64,000 nucleotides of DNA from Edolisoma coerulescens. Its lineage: Eukaryota > Chordata > Aves > Passeriformes > Campephagidae. Location: contig VWZW01000470.1 in the NCBI GenBank assembly GCA_013397115.1, forward strand, positions 1,195,318-1,259,317, in the 5' to 3' direction. Below are positions 1 through 12,029 of this stretch, piece after piece (position 1 is the first letter of the stretch; the number at the start of each line of letters is the position of its first letter). Made by a program: the position numbers and the translations under genes. A model generated the notes under the pieces. The model had not been told where the DNA came from. It worked only from the letters and a program-made list of their open reading frames with translations, and ran no database searches.

Positions 1-3000
1 TATTCCCTCTATTTTCGTTCTCTTTTTTTTTTCACCTTTGCTTTCAGAAAATTCATTGCTGTTTTTTTCCTCCTAGAGAAAGAAACTCCCTTTGATCTAT
101 AAATAGCTCCACAAGTCAAAGCGATGGGGCAACCTTAAATATTATGGATACGTCAGTAGTGACTCTGTTGCTAAGGTTGTATTGAGGTTTGAACTTAAAG
201 CAGGACTAATGTTCCTTTTTTCACACTCCGCTGATACAGTGGTTGGACTTGGCACAGGAACACTTCAGAGGACGATTACCTTTGCTGTGTATTTACTTTA
301 GGGAAACCTTGAACCTGCGCCCTTCCTCTGAGATCTGCTTGCGCACTGACGTGTCTGTGTTGGGTACTATCAGCTCGCTTTTGGACATGCAGAGTGGTCT
401 GTATGAGAGAATCTCCAGAATGACAATTTTTTGCTATTGAGGAACGCTTGGCCATGTTGTTTGCTTCCCCCCCACCACAGTATTCCTCTTCACTGGCAGT
501 GCCAGATGGGATCAGGTCCCAGTGGAGCAGAGAGGGAAGGTGGCCGTGGTCTGGGGCAGGTCAGGGGGATGGTGGGGGCTGCCGGCTGGTGTGTGGGACT
601 TGGAGCATGGCATTCAAAGAAAGAGGGATGGAAAAGGAGACAGCAGGAACCTTTGTGTGGGGTTGGTGCCTTCCCTCCTGGTACAGGGAGATAGAGGGGG
701 CACAGAGACAGGATGATGCAGGGCGATGCAGGACTCTGCAAAGATCCAGAGTGATCTTGTGAGCTGCAAACTTTCTGAAAAGCCTTCTTTAAAAAACAAT
801 AAAAAGGAAAAAGAGCTCCTGAGAGACACAACAGCAGTCAGCACGATGTTATTCTTTAAACAAATGTCTTTAGAAATAATATCCGATTTGGTTCAAACAG
901 AGCAGGAAAAGAACAACTGAAAATGCAGTTAATGTGGAACGCACTAAATGTTCATGTGAAGTTGCCAACACATTATCCTTGTATCTTTAACCAGGGAGGA
1001 CTTCACTTGCAGAAATGGCTCTTGACAAAGTTAAGTGGACCTATATATTGTTTGGGAAATTGCCCTTATTTTGTGCGCTTCTTGTTCCAGTAATGGAACC
1101 CATGAGCAGAGGATAATTGCAGCAGTCTCATCTGTCAAATAATATTAGAAGTCAACAGCTATAATCTCAGCCACTTGCTTTACACAGCTTTTCTCTGTAT
1201 TTTCTGTTCAAATTGTCAGTTGTTACATGTAAGTGTCCCCATTCCCTGTGGCTGATAGAAGTAAAAAGATTTAAGTAAATCAGGAGGAGTGCAGAGACTG
1301 GGCTTAGGCAATGGCTCTCAGTGCTAGCACAGTAAATCATATGACAACAGCACAGTGGATATGAAAAATTACAGCCCGAGTGTAGTGTTACTTGTTACTA
1401 TTATTGGCAGAGCAGCGTGGCACTGAATGGTTTGGCTTTGCAGGGATTCAGGGAAGCTACTGATTGGTTTTAGCTTGTGTGGGTTTGTGCTTTATGAGCT
1501 TGGCTTTTCGTTTCAGGAGATGAATGGGTCCCTGAAAACAGAACTCAGCTGAAACCATCATCTCATCTGTGGGTCGAATCAAAAGCATTATAAAATTAAT
1601 TTGTTGGGATAGTCATTCAGCTGTGACACTGCAACTCAGGATATNTTGCATTGAGATGGATTCCCCACACCACCACCTCCTGGTGAGGCTCTACCTTTGC
1701 TCCTGCTTTGTAGGAAGGAGGAGCCCATCTCCCTCTCTCTGTCTCTGCTGCTCTCAAAAGGGCACAATCACTGTTTGTTGTGATTTTGTGAGCATTTTAT
1801 GGCTCTGTGAGGAGCTGGATTGAGACTGCCAATGTATTTTTTATTGCCATTGAATAATTGTCAATTGGTCGAAGCTGTATCGTGAATGCATGAAGCCAAA
1901 TTCATGCTCCTGGCTGGAGGGAAGCAACTCTGTTTGTCATTACCAGCCCTCTGTGCAGCAGACAGGGCGATTGTTTCCACAAATAGCTCAAGCCATGTTT
2001 GACACCCTCTGTTGCGTGCTGATGGCAACTCCTCCTGGTTTTACTTAGTGGCATAGGTTATGCACACTGAAATACCGTGAGAAATGTTTTCAAAGGGAGG
2101 TTTGAGGGCTATTGTGATATAGATGTTTAACTTCAGCTCTCCATGTAGAAACTTCTTCCATCCTCAGACAGCCTTGTGTGAGCTTACTTTTACTGCATGT
2201 CAGACTATCAGCTTCCAAACCGGCCAGAGCCATTGCACTCTGCATTCACACCTTCCCGTGTGCCACAATAGCTTCCTGTGTTGACAAGCCCTCAGTGGTC
2301 AGAGCTTTCTCTTTTGTTGCTTTCATATTGATTGCATCCTGAGGCTATCAGAAATCCTTGATATAAAGCCATATGATAAGTCCAATGTAAAGCTCTGGAT
2401 AAAAAGCTGAGGTGTATCCTTGCCTGTGCTGTATGATTGAGTCATTGTTGCTCAGGTGCTCTGATAATGTCAGCTGCCTCTTTCTGCTGAATTTTACCCC
2501 TCGGATCTGGTGATAGGGTGATCCCATCCACCATCTCATCTTCCTCCAGTTCTTATTCCAGAAGGCATGTAGCAAGTTTTTTGCTTTCTTCAGTGGAATA
2601 TTTGTATGTACATGGCAATACAGGTCATGATTAATGGGCTCTGCAGTCTGCTTTTTTTTTTTTAGTGTCAGAATAATAAAATATCTGGCTCGTCAAATTG
2701 TTTGCCCTGATTGTTCAGCTAAATGCATTTAGCACCAGAGGTAGAACCAGCATATACATATATGAATACCATTCTGGCAATTATTGTCAGAATTGACAGC
2801 TGATTGCAGGTATTAGAATGATGCAACTTGTTCAAACTTAATGTTATCTATTATGAACTCTACTTCATGATGATAATAGCTGGAAGGCATTGATTTTGTT
2901 TTCTGTTACTTATCTCAAGCCCATACATTTTGCTTGCATTATTGACTTTTCTGATCATTTCATGCATCATCTCTTCAGAAGATGTGTAAATCAATGTTGA

Positions 3001-3119
3001 CTGTGCAATGTATGTTGTTTATTAAGCTGCCACGTAGGTTTACACCTTGAAGAAAATCATCAAACGCATGTCTTGAATAATTGTTGAGCAGGCCTGGCAA
3101 GAGAGGGCAGCCTTGGAGC
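1..3119. other. Unique non-coding sequence, no gene seen
   Basis: AT-rich single-copy-looking DNA. A moderately GC-rich, G-heavy patch lies at about 515-720, but it has no CpG cluster and no frame resembling a known protein. Overlapping open frames of about 60-110 codons there are on both strands and share no family features. There is one ambiguous base at 1645. I see no repeat family, RNA gene or convincing exon. Confidence 0.6.
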
Positions 3120-3310
3120 ATGCTGGCGCTGGTGTGGAAGAGTTCAGTTAATTATTTATCTGGGCCACAGTATTTGCATGCCTATATGAATTTTTTATGA
3201 AGTTAATTAGCTTTTCAAGATGTTGAATCGGTTCAGCGCTGCAATGATTGCAGCCCGACACACTGGGCGAGTGGCTCGGAGAGAGACGCTTGAGTCACAG
3301 GCAGGAAAAC
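3120..3310. promoter_or_regulatory. Candidate conserved regulatory block with palindrome
   Basis: This block has a POU octamer (ATTTGCAT, 3172-3179), a homeodomain-type site (TTAATTAG, 3203-3210) and a perfect 8+1+8 palindrome, GCTGCAATGATTGCAGC, at 3238-3254. CpG dinucleotides are unusually frequent between about 3228 and 3291, although the surrounding DNA is CpG-poor. Retained CpGs plus dense homeodomain and POU motifs are typical of vertebrate conserved non-coding elements. That it is an enhancer is inference, since no alignment could be run. Confidence 0.35.
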
Positions 3311-6300
3311 AGGCAGTGGGGAATGCAAATGGATGGGGGTGCCTTTGAACACTTTCAACAGGTGGCCCTTAGCACCATGAAACCTATTGTGTTTGCGGTC
3401 AGCAACTTGAACACAGGAATACAGGAAGGGGCTCAGATTGCACCTATTTCTCAGGCAACAGATTTAGACATTTAGGCTGAACTAAAACTCCACCCACATA
3501 AAACCCGAGAGGGCAGAATGAAGAGGGACTGGGGAAATTAAAACCCATCCCATGAGAGGGCCCAGGCTGCACAGCTGCTGCACAGGCTATTCACTCAGAG
3601 CTGCTCATCCAGACCATGGATTGGAAAAAACCAGTCATCACCTCTCTGCACCAGCTGGGGCCACTGCAAAGTCTTACAAACAGGCTGTGTGTGTCAGGAC
3701 TAGAGGCTGGGAATTCAGCTCTACAGTTGCACTGGGAAGTAGATCACAGCCAAACGTTGGGAGACAAACACAGGGCCAGGAACCAGCAAGGACCGAGATT
3801 GCAGAGACTGGTGCTGTTGTATGGCATTTGATGGCAATTTCTTTTACTGCTTGGAACAAGGCAGGGGAGAGTGGTGGGAACTGAGACCTGCCCTGGGTTT
3901 GTTAGGGCTGTAGGTCTTTTGGTGCCTCTTTTGGGGCCAGAGGTTGTACCAGGGTAGAGTGTAATCCTTGTGCTGCAGATCTTCTTGTCTACCACCAGTG
4001 TCAGGCTTTGTGCCAGCCTTTAAGCAGGAATGCAGGCACCCAAAGCAGCCGTTTCCTGCATACACCTTGAAAACGGAGCCTGGCTGAAAAGGAGTTTCCT
4101 ATGGAGCACCTCCTTCAAGAGGTAAGCTCCCTCTCAAAGACATTGCTCACTGTTGTCCACTGTTCCCATTCCCAAGTGTTTAGTGGTGAATGTACAAAAT
4201 TTAGAAATGTTTGCATTCTTTTCCTAGGGGTATCTTTGCATTGAAACACTGCAGCCTCATCCACAGAAAGGAAATGCACACTGTGAAAAAAATAATAGTA
4301 TAATGCAAGACTGCTAGCATCGTAAACGAGCAGTCGCTATGTAAGAGACATAACCATGTCTGATCTTTTCACACATACGGTCATTTATTCAGAGAACAAA
4401 TATTTTAGCATTTGGAAAGAGCCCTGGCTTTGAATATCATCTCAAATCCAACTAAAGAGAAAAGAATGTCAAATAGGCCATATAAATTCCATTGAACTAA
4501 TGTTTTCATAATCCATATTGAAAAAATCTGAGAATAGAACATTTTTTTTTAAGTGGCTGAGGGTTAGTTACTGAGCTCATTTGGAGAAATGAAATTTTCA
4601 CAGGTCTGGAAATGACAAAATATAATTGATGTCCATGGAGATTAAATGAGATTTGGAGCCAAGTATTGTTCATATTTAAAAGTTAAATAATAATTTGGCC
4701 TCCACATCATTAACAATAAGTTTCATCTCTATCTGACTTTATTGTTGGCTACATAGGTCATTCTCTATTGAACAAAATGGGAAAGAAAGAGCCTCATAGG
4801 AAACTGGGGGTATAGACTAGAAGGAGATGGACAGAAGAATGAGAGAGATTATGTTGTTTGGGATGTGTTTATGAGGATAATTTCCCCCTGAAATCCTCAT
4901 GGAAGTGGGGAACAACTGAATTGGGACACCGTGGTCCGTTGAAGCTGCACCATCGCTTCTATATGCTTGCATTCATTGCTTCATCTGTGCTTTTGAAAAT
5001 ACATTTATGTTCTTTGTGTAGTTAATTCTGAGCATCATTGTTCCTCATTTTTCCCTTTGAATGAACTCCTTAGAAATCCTAATGAAAACTGAACAAAAGC
5101 CCCCACCAGGTGACTCATGGAGTAGCTTTGTTCCTGCCGCCTGATGAGAGCCTCTGTGCAGTATCTGCTTCTAACACGTAGTTTCCTGTCTCTCTCACTT
5201 CCACATCCAGAAATGGAGTTTTATTTATCCAGAGAGGTTCTTAGATAGAGAAAAGTATTTGATAGAAAGTTTCCTTTACTGATTGTCCATTCTTACATTG
5301 CAGGCTTAAAGCATGTTGGGATCCCTGCTTAGCAAATCATCCTGCTCAAAATGCTTGCTGTACTGTGTATAATTTAAACCACTATGTGAGTTTACATACA
5401 TACATACACAGAGCAATTTGGCAGGTCTTGGGAGGTGCTGGGCATGCAAGACCCTTCATCTCACCTTCTCTCTCCTGCAGAGTTTCCAGGGAATCAGTGG
5501 ATAGTGATGGGAATGTTTGATCCTTTGACTGTGATTTCTGTCTGTAGGTGCTTGGAATCCTTGCTGAAGGACTGAGGAAAAATCAGGCAAAAAATCTTTA
5601 ATTTTACTCTTAGAGGGAAAAAGGACGACAGAAATTACTACTAGTCAAGTAAATGAGAGAGCTCCTTAACCCTGCTAACTGTGTTCCTTTAAAGCTCTTT
5701 TGGTGAAACTCTAACCAGCACTCAGTGAGAATTGCCACTGAAATCAGTACAACCAGGATTTAACCTGTCGTCTTCATTTCTTGATCTTTCATAGTCTGTG
5801 TGTCACATGTGCCAAGTCTGTGTGGATGTCTCAGATCTCCAAGGCTTTGAGCAGTATAGTAATCCTAGTGAGGGTCTGTATCTCTTTTCTGTCCTGAAAC
5901 AATGTAAAAATCTCTAAGCAAAACAAATTATTGATTATATCTAGTTACCAGAGATGAAGGATTGTGTCCTTAATATCCTTAAAATAAGTAGGACATGAGT
6001 TGAACTAGGTTTTTTTTCTGCAAGTTCATCTATTCATATTCTCTCAGTTAAATAGATATATTTTAAGAAATGGTATCCTGGTTACAAACCCCTATCTCCC
6101 AAAAGGCAGAAGACCTCGAACTTTCTTCCACCTTCTCTATTTCTTTCTCAAACGCAATCCCAAGTGGGAAGGAGGACACTCAGCTTACTAGTTCTCATAA
6201 ATGGATTTTTTGCCAAACACATACAACTTAAAGCAATAGGGCTTTCATTCTTCATTAGTCCTACTGTGAATGGTTTAGTATTCCTCCCACCAAAGGTAAT

Positions 6301-8828
6301 GTAGGCAGCAGGATAGTGCTCCTGGTCTTAAGGCACACAGGCAGGCACATGTATGGAGGATTCAGGCTGAGAGGTAACTACTCTTCTTACAGTCTGCAGT
6401 TCAAAGTGGCCTGAGATGCTCTGGGTACTTGAGCCCTCCACAGAGGGTAGCCACAGCATCACCTATAAGAGATCTCTACCCTTCTGGACTCCCAGCTGGA
6501 GTCCTCATGCTGCAAGTCATCCAAAATGGCATCACGTACCTATCCCTGGTTAACTCTGTTGAGCCCACAGCATACCTGTAGCACCATTCATGTCAACACT
6601 GGACTGTAGGTGTCTTAATCTTGAGGTGTCAGATAAAAAGCAACAAAGGAAAGACGTCCAGGTTTCTGTGTGGTTGCAGACAGCATAGTCTTTCCCCCTG
6701 CCCCCACCCACATTCATGGTCTCTGACCTGGGTTTCCTGTTATTTTTATTCCTCCCTGGTTTTCCAGGCAGTTTGTGAGCGCCGTACTCAGGTGGTGTGA
6801 ATTAGATTAGCTCCAGTATTTTAAGCCATCATTTAATTTGCAAATGAATATTAAATGACTACTGAATGCTCAGACAGATGTGGGAAGCTTTGAATGGGTG
6901 GTGTGTAGGGCTAGCTCCATGAAGGCAGAGACTAGGATGGCACACTGGGACCAGCCTGACCTGTGAGCTGAGCTATACTTGGCAGTATTTACTTATTTAT
7001 ATTCATATTTATGTTTATTTGCATTTTAGAACCTTGTTATTGGGAAGTTGATGATACTTTGCATTTTACTAGCTTGTATGAAGTCTGCTCTGAAAACCAC
7101 CAAAATCCTGAGATACCCATATAGTATCCATGTCCAAATTGGGCTGGGTAGTTGTGAATCACCATGTTTCCATTCTCACATAGGAGCAAATCTTCTGGTC
7201 TGGGAGACAAAGTCGTATTATACACAGATCATTGCAAAGTAATAGAGATTTTAACATCACTTCCTATCAGGATGCATGCTCGCTGCTTATCAGAATACAG
7301 CAGGTATTTGATATTTGACAGGTCAGAAGAATGTGTGATAATCCACAAGGAAAATAATTTCCCTCGATTACGTCTTTTCTGGCTGCTGAGTCTGAGAGTT
7401 TATACTGTTTATCTATATTCAGGTACAAATTTCGCGAATTTTGTATTTTCGCTTTTTTTGGTCATGTGTGATCTATACTGATATTGCATAGAGTTTCTCT
7501 GGCTCATTTGTTAGATGACCTGTCATGAATAGGTCATAGTTTCACACTTTTACATAAGCTGAAAACATTTTGACCCTCTATACATGCTTAGTGACATACA
7601 TGTAGAAGTGACTGATGTTATGGTGATGTGAAGGGCATTGGGTGAGCAGGCACATCAGAGCAATCTCCCCTGCTCCAGAGAAGACCTCCTGGACTTCTCC
7701 TGCCCTGGGAGGAGGAGACAGACCAGGCCAAAGCAGACAGGACTGAGAACAAGAAAGAAATAAGCCAGGCAAAGCAGAGCAGCAACACAAGAGGGGATTT
7801 TGTTTCCTAGTGTTTACTTTCTAACTGGAACTAAACCTATTTTGACTTACTGTCAAAATATCTACTCATATGCAGCTGGATCTTTTGAGGGGCAAAGTTG
7901 CTGACATTTCTACTGGGTGATCACATCCACATGAAGTGGAAGTAGCCAGGACACTGGCACTGTTGTTTTACCAGGCAATGTGTGTGGGTGACGGTGGGAG
8001 GAATTATGTTCCAGTCCCCTTGCCATCTGCCCAGCACAGCTTTCTGCAATGCAGCTTGACACAGGGATGTTTATTCCACAGGATGCAATACATATGAACT
8101 CTTCTGGTACATGTGTGCAATCATTTCAGCTTCTTTTTAACTTCTTTTTTAACTGGGACTTAGTTCCTAGTCCCATAAGTGCTTCAGTGTGTGCATGGGT
8201 CTACTCACATAAATTGCATTACTACAGAAGCAAGAGATGTTTTTCTGACTCTAAGTATACATTTGTTTGGAGGATCAAGGTTTCTCAAACTATTATTTTA
8301 TAAAAAAAAATAAAATCTAGAGGTGTTTTGTTAGGTAAATTACTGTGTGATTTTTTTTGTTCAATCATTTAGAGTTACATATTTTAATGGTTATTTATTA
8401 TTCCAAGATATCTATTAAAAGTTATTACCACTTAAAAATGTGATGTGAGAGAAACACAGCTGCAAGGTATTTAAACTATTTCTGTGCTAAAAGCTGGAGA
8501 ATGAGAGCAAGCATTACATACACTTCTCGATGTTCTGAGAGACAGCATTCCTGTTGTTATTTCATTTTCTGTTGCTGGAGAAGGTCCTTTGCAAAGCATT
8601 GCTCACTCATTAGCACAGCTCCAGAGGCGATGCCAGTCATGGTTTGGGGTTATGTGGCAGCACCCTTGGAGCTGCATGTTGCTCTGCTGACATCATTCTC
8701 CCTCCATATGCAGCCCAGCCAGTGCCGTACCACAGCATGGCTTGTAGCACAGGGCATGGGGCTGGTGGTACCTTGCCCTGACCACCAGCATCAGAGGCAT
8801 TTTTGTTATGTGAGCAGCCTGGTCAAAA
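3311..8828. other. Unique non-coding sequence, no gene seen
   Basis: Mostly AT-rich. A somewhat GC-richer part lies at about 3540-4110 with several short frames on both strands; it ends in a good splice-donor-like site (GAG|GTAAGC near 4120), but nothing around it reads as a known protein. A short CATA repeat is at 5394-5408. The part just before the CR1, 8490-8828, is of unknown origin and is open in the same frame as the start of the CR1. No family was recognised. Confidence 0.55.
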
Positions 8829-9602
8829 TGAAGAACTTGACAAATCAGAGGGTTGGGCACCTGGGATGGGGCAACCCTGGATGTGGGTACAGACTAGGGA
8901 ATGAGGGGCTGGAGAGCAGCACTGCAGAAAGGGACCTGGGGCTCCTGGTCAATGGCAGGTTGAACATGAGTCAGCAGTGCCCTGGCAGCCAGGAGGGCCA
9001 ACTGTGTCCTGGGTGGCATCAGGCACAGCATCGCCAGCCAGGCAAGGGAGGGGATTGTCCCACTCTGCTCTGCACTGGGGTGGCCTCACCTCGAGTGCTG
9101 GGGGAAGTTTTGGGCACCACAATATAAGAAAAAGACATTAAGCCATTAGGGAGTGTCCAAAGGAGAGCAACGAAGATGGTGAAGGGCCTTGGGGGAAGCT
9201 GTATGAGGAGGGGCTGAGGTCACTTGGTCTGTTCAGCCTGGAGAAGAGGACATTGAGGGGAGGCCTCATCACAGTCCACAACTTCCTCACAAGGGGATGG
9301 GCAGTTACCAATCTCTTCTCTCTCATGACCAGTGACAGGACCCGATGGAACGACCTGAAGCTGAGTCAGGGGAGGTTTAGATTGGGTATTAGAAAAAGGT
9401 TCTTCCCCCAGAGGGTGGTTGGGCACTGGAACAGGCTCCCCAGGGAAGTGGTCACAGCACCAAGCCTGTCTGAGTTCAAGAAGTGCTTGGACAATGCTCT
9501 CAGCACATGGTGTGTCTCTTGGGGTGTCCTGCTCGAGTCTAGGAGCTGGACTCGATGATCCTGATGGGTCTCTTCTAACTCAGCATATTCTATGATTCTA
9601 TG
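8829..9602 (+). mobile_element. CR1 LINE, 5'-truncated copy
   Basis: CR1 is a non-LTR retrotransposon that copies itself by target-primed reverse transcription. This copy has only the 3' part of ORF2 and the 3' UTR. The end is diagnostic: two copies of ATTCTATG at 9587-9602, preceded by the usual end of the CR1 3' UTR. Translations show CR1 ORF2 C-terminal signatures (YRLG, LNMSQQC, SDRTRWN, FRLGIRKRFF, HWNRLPREVV) in more than one frame, so the gene is broken by small indels. The 5' limit is where similarity to the second CR1 in this window (38357-39475, opposite strand) begins. Relative to that copy about 40-55 bp is missing after about 8857. It is non-functional and close in sequence to the other copy, so both belong to one subfamily. 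Confidence 0.93.
9253..9558 (+). pseudogene. CR1 ORF2 C-terminal remnant
   Basis: This is an open stretch of about 100 codons inside the CR1. It covers the last conserved part of ORF2, downstream of the reverse-transcriptase domain: SDRTRWNDLKLSQGRFRLG is followed by IRKRFFPQRVVGHWNRLPRE. The preceding part of ORF2 (YRLG, ESSTAERDLG, LNMSQQC, about 8888-8985) is in another frame, and frame slips separate it from this piece. No complete enzyme can be made from it. Confidence 0.85.
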
Positions 9603-11429
9603 ATATTGCTTTTGTTTGAAACTTCTAAAGGAGAATTTTAATAATTTCATGAAAGATGGGAAAATGTCTTTTTCTATCAGTCATTCTGACAGCTCTTTCC
9701 CCTGGGACCATTCTGATGAAGGCACATTTGCCATCCCCTCACAGTGTCTTTCAGTGCATCCAACAAGCTATAACCCCCTGTGTGCTTCTGCTGAAGTTAC
9801 CAGCAATGGTTTACCTAACAATGAAGACTCAAGTTATCACTGATGGGTTTATTTATTTAAATAGCTCACACTTCCATTATTAGCATTTTCTGTGGACTTA
9901 GAGGTCACAACACTGGTAGTGCTGCATTCACACTTTGAAATCCTGAGAGGTTTATCTCCTCAAAGATGCCCCAGATTTGGATTCACGAAGTAGATAATAA
10001 TCTTTTCACCTGCCTCGGGTTTGCAGGTTGTTGTTTTTATCTTGAGAGAATACAACCCTAAAAGGAAAATTGCCTTGCAAGGAAGTGAAAAGTCTTGTTT
10101 CTACATTCAGACTTCCAAGAGGTTTTGGTCATCTACACATTTCCTAGCAAATTATTCTGATCAGCAGGAAGGGTTGCCCATAGAATTTACCCCTTGTTAG
10201 GAGCTATTGACCAGGAAAATGACCTTTCTTTCCTGCAATCTATAAATTACCTTTTAAAGTCATTTGCAATAACCATTAAAGTAGAGAAGCAGTTACAGGA
10301 GAGATGTATATGAAGGAAGGTAGCTCAGAAGATGAACCATCAGTAGACATTGGCCACAGTGCATTCTAAATCCTTTTTGTGTCAGCGGGAAATGAAATCT
10401 TTCTGCGTAGGAAATAAAAGTAAAGGTAAGTTATGATTAAAAAATTTAAAATCTGTTTAATTAGCTTTACTCATCTTGAGCAGTCACTGGAAATGGAAAG
10501 GTGGTGAGAGCAGGGGAGATGAAAACTGCTAAGTCTTCAAATGTAAGTGAGGAGCTCTGGTAAAACCCAACTTTGTGGTAAGCATTTAAAGGACCCCTTA
10601 ATTAGCTTTTCTGGAAAGTTCACTGATGATATGCTGGAATAATGATCCCATATGTTCAAAAATGTCTAGTCATTAGCCAGCATGGTGGCTGAACATACTA
10701 ATGCATTTGCCTTTTAGATATTTCAAGAGTGGCTGGTGCTGCTTCTGCTGATGCTGCTGGGGAGGTCAGCCCTTTGTTTTGCTAAATCACATAGCGGCTT
10801 TCAGGACTGAATCATTTTCTTAGTCACACTGTGAACATCAGTTCCCAGCAAAGAGAAGAGAATGGTCATGTTTAGAGTGGAAGGGGCACAGGGTGCAAGA
10901 GGGATGGGGTTTGTTTTGTTCTTTTTTTGTTTTCTGTCCTGGCCCTGGTCCACCAGTGCGTGCAAGAATCTGGAGTGAATTAGCAGAACAAGTGTGGGAC
11001 TGGTAGCCCCACACTGTCAATACATTATTGATAGCATGAAAAACATTTTTATTAACACTCAGTCACTAAAGCACCTTAGGTTTTTAGACAGCTGCTCAGC
11101 TGTATTCTAAACTAAATGTCATCACCTCATCTTTTTGTAGCTGTGATAAACAAGTAGCCTGTCTAAAGGCTGGTACCCTGAGACTGTGACTTGCTGAGGA
11201 CAAGAACTCTCTTGTCTGACACCTCAGCTGTGAAGTTACTGACTTTCACTCATTAAGCCCGTGTGCTAGAAGACTTGAATAATCTTCTCTAAACTTTTTA
11301 GTGCAAGTTTACCTGGTCCAGCTCAAGTCAAATGAAAGAGTTCTCATTGATTTCATTAGGACTGTATTAGGCTTAAGTTAAAAATAAGAAGCAGGGATAG
11401 AGCTAAGCTAAGAAAAATTAATAGGAGAC
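9603..11429. other. Unique non-coding sequence, no gene seen
   Basis: AT-rich with no recognised repeat. A short CTG-rich run lies at 10735-10759. A consensus-like donor (AAAG|GTAAGT) is at about 10425, with a possible acceptor about 45 bp upstream, but this micro-exon has no coding support. Confidence 0.55.
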
Positions 11430-12029
11430 TGTCGTGGTTTGCCTGCCCAGTGCCAGCTGGGCAGAGGAGGGAGAGGGAAAAAAAAAGTTAACGAAGGCTT
11501 CATGAGTGAGATAAGGACTGGGAGAAACACTTCAAGGGCAAAACAGGCTCAACTTAAGTTGCAAAGTGAATTTATGACTAACAGAATCAGAGGAAGATAA
11601 TGAGAAGTAAAAGAAGCCCTTAGAACACCTTCCCCCCCCCCGCCCCTCCCTCCTTCTCACTGACAGTGCAGGGNCACAGCCTGCAGAGGCATCTCGGCTC
11701 AAGCCTGGAGCACTTCCTCCCCCTCCTTCTTCACTGACCTTGGTGTCTCCATGTTGTTTTCCCTCACATGCTCTCACCTCCTCCTCTTCTCTGACTAGAA
11801 GCAAAATGGTGTGACTTTGTTTTGATTTTCTTCTTAAATATGTCATCACAGAGGCATTACCAGCCTCTCTCACTGGCCCAGTTTTGGCCAGCAGCATGTC
11901 CATCTTCAGAGCCATCAGCCGTTGGCTCTGCCAGACATGGTGGGAAGCTTCCAGCAACTTCCTCACAGGAGCTCCTGGTGGCCTGTGGCCCCCCTGCTAC
12001 CTAAAACCAGGCCATGCCAAGCCAATACA
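11430..12029 (-). mobile_element. Solo LTR of an avian endogenous retrovirus (ERVL-like)
   Basis: The element is on the minus strand: its U3 begins at 12029 (TGTATTGGCTTGGCATGG) and its U5 ends at 11430 (GGCAAACCACGACA). The TG...CA ends, a TATA-like box on the minus strand and a degenerate poly(A) signal are in the expected order. The flanking 5-mers are GAGAC (11425-11429) and GAGAG (12030-12034), a 4-of-5 match consistent with an old 5-bp target duplication, the size known for ERVL-type integration. No internal retroviral sequence adjoins it, so it is a solo LTR left by recombination. It contains a C-rich run (11632-11641) and an ambiguous base at 11674. Family recognition is from memory of this common bird LTR; the subfamily name is not certain. 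Confidence 0.88.
11833..11841 (-). promoter_or_regulatory. TATA-like box of the 11.4-12.0 kb LTR
   Basis: The minus strand reads ATATTTAAG. It lies about 190 bp inside the U3 end, the expected place for the LTR core promoter. A decayed poly(A) signal (CATAAA, minus strand, 11571-11576) follows downstream. Whether it is still active is unknown. Confidence 0.6.

Noticed and set aside
892..898. GGTTCAAA, similar to a tRNA B box
   Set aside because: No A box or cloverleaf-compatible arms lie upstream.
8501..9127. 208-codon open frame on +
   Set aside because: Its second half is CR1 sequence partly in a wrong frame. The first 109 codons have no family resemblance, and no start context or splice support was seen.
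11532..11966. 144-codon open frame on -
   Set aside because: It lies wholly inside the solo LTR, includes an ambiguous base, and LTRs of this family are non-coding.
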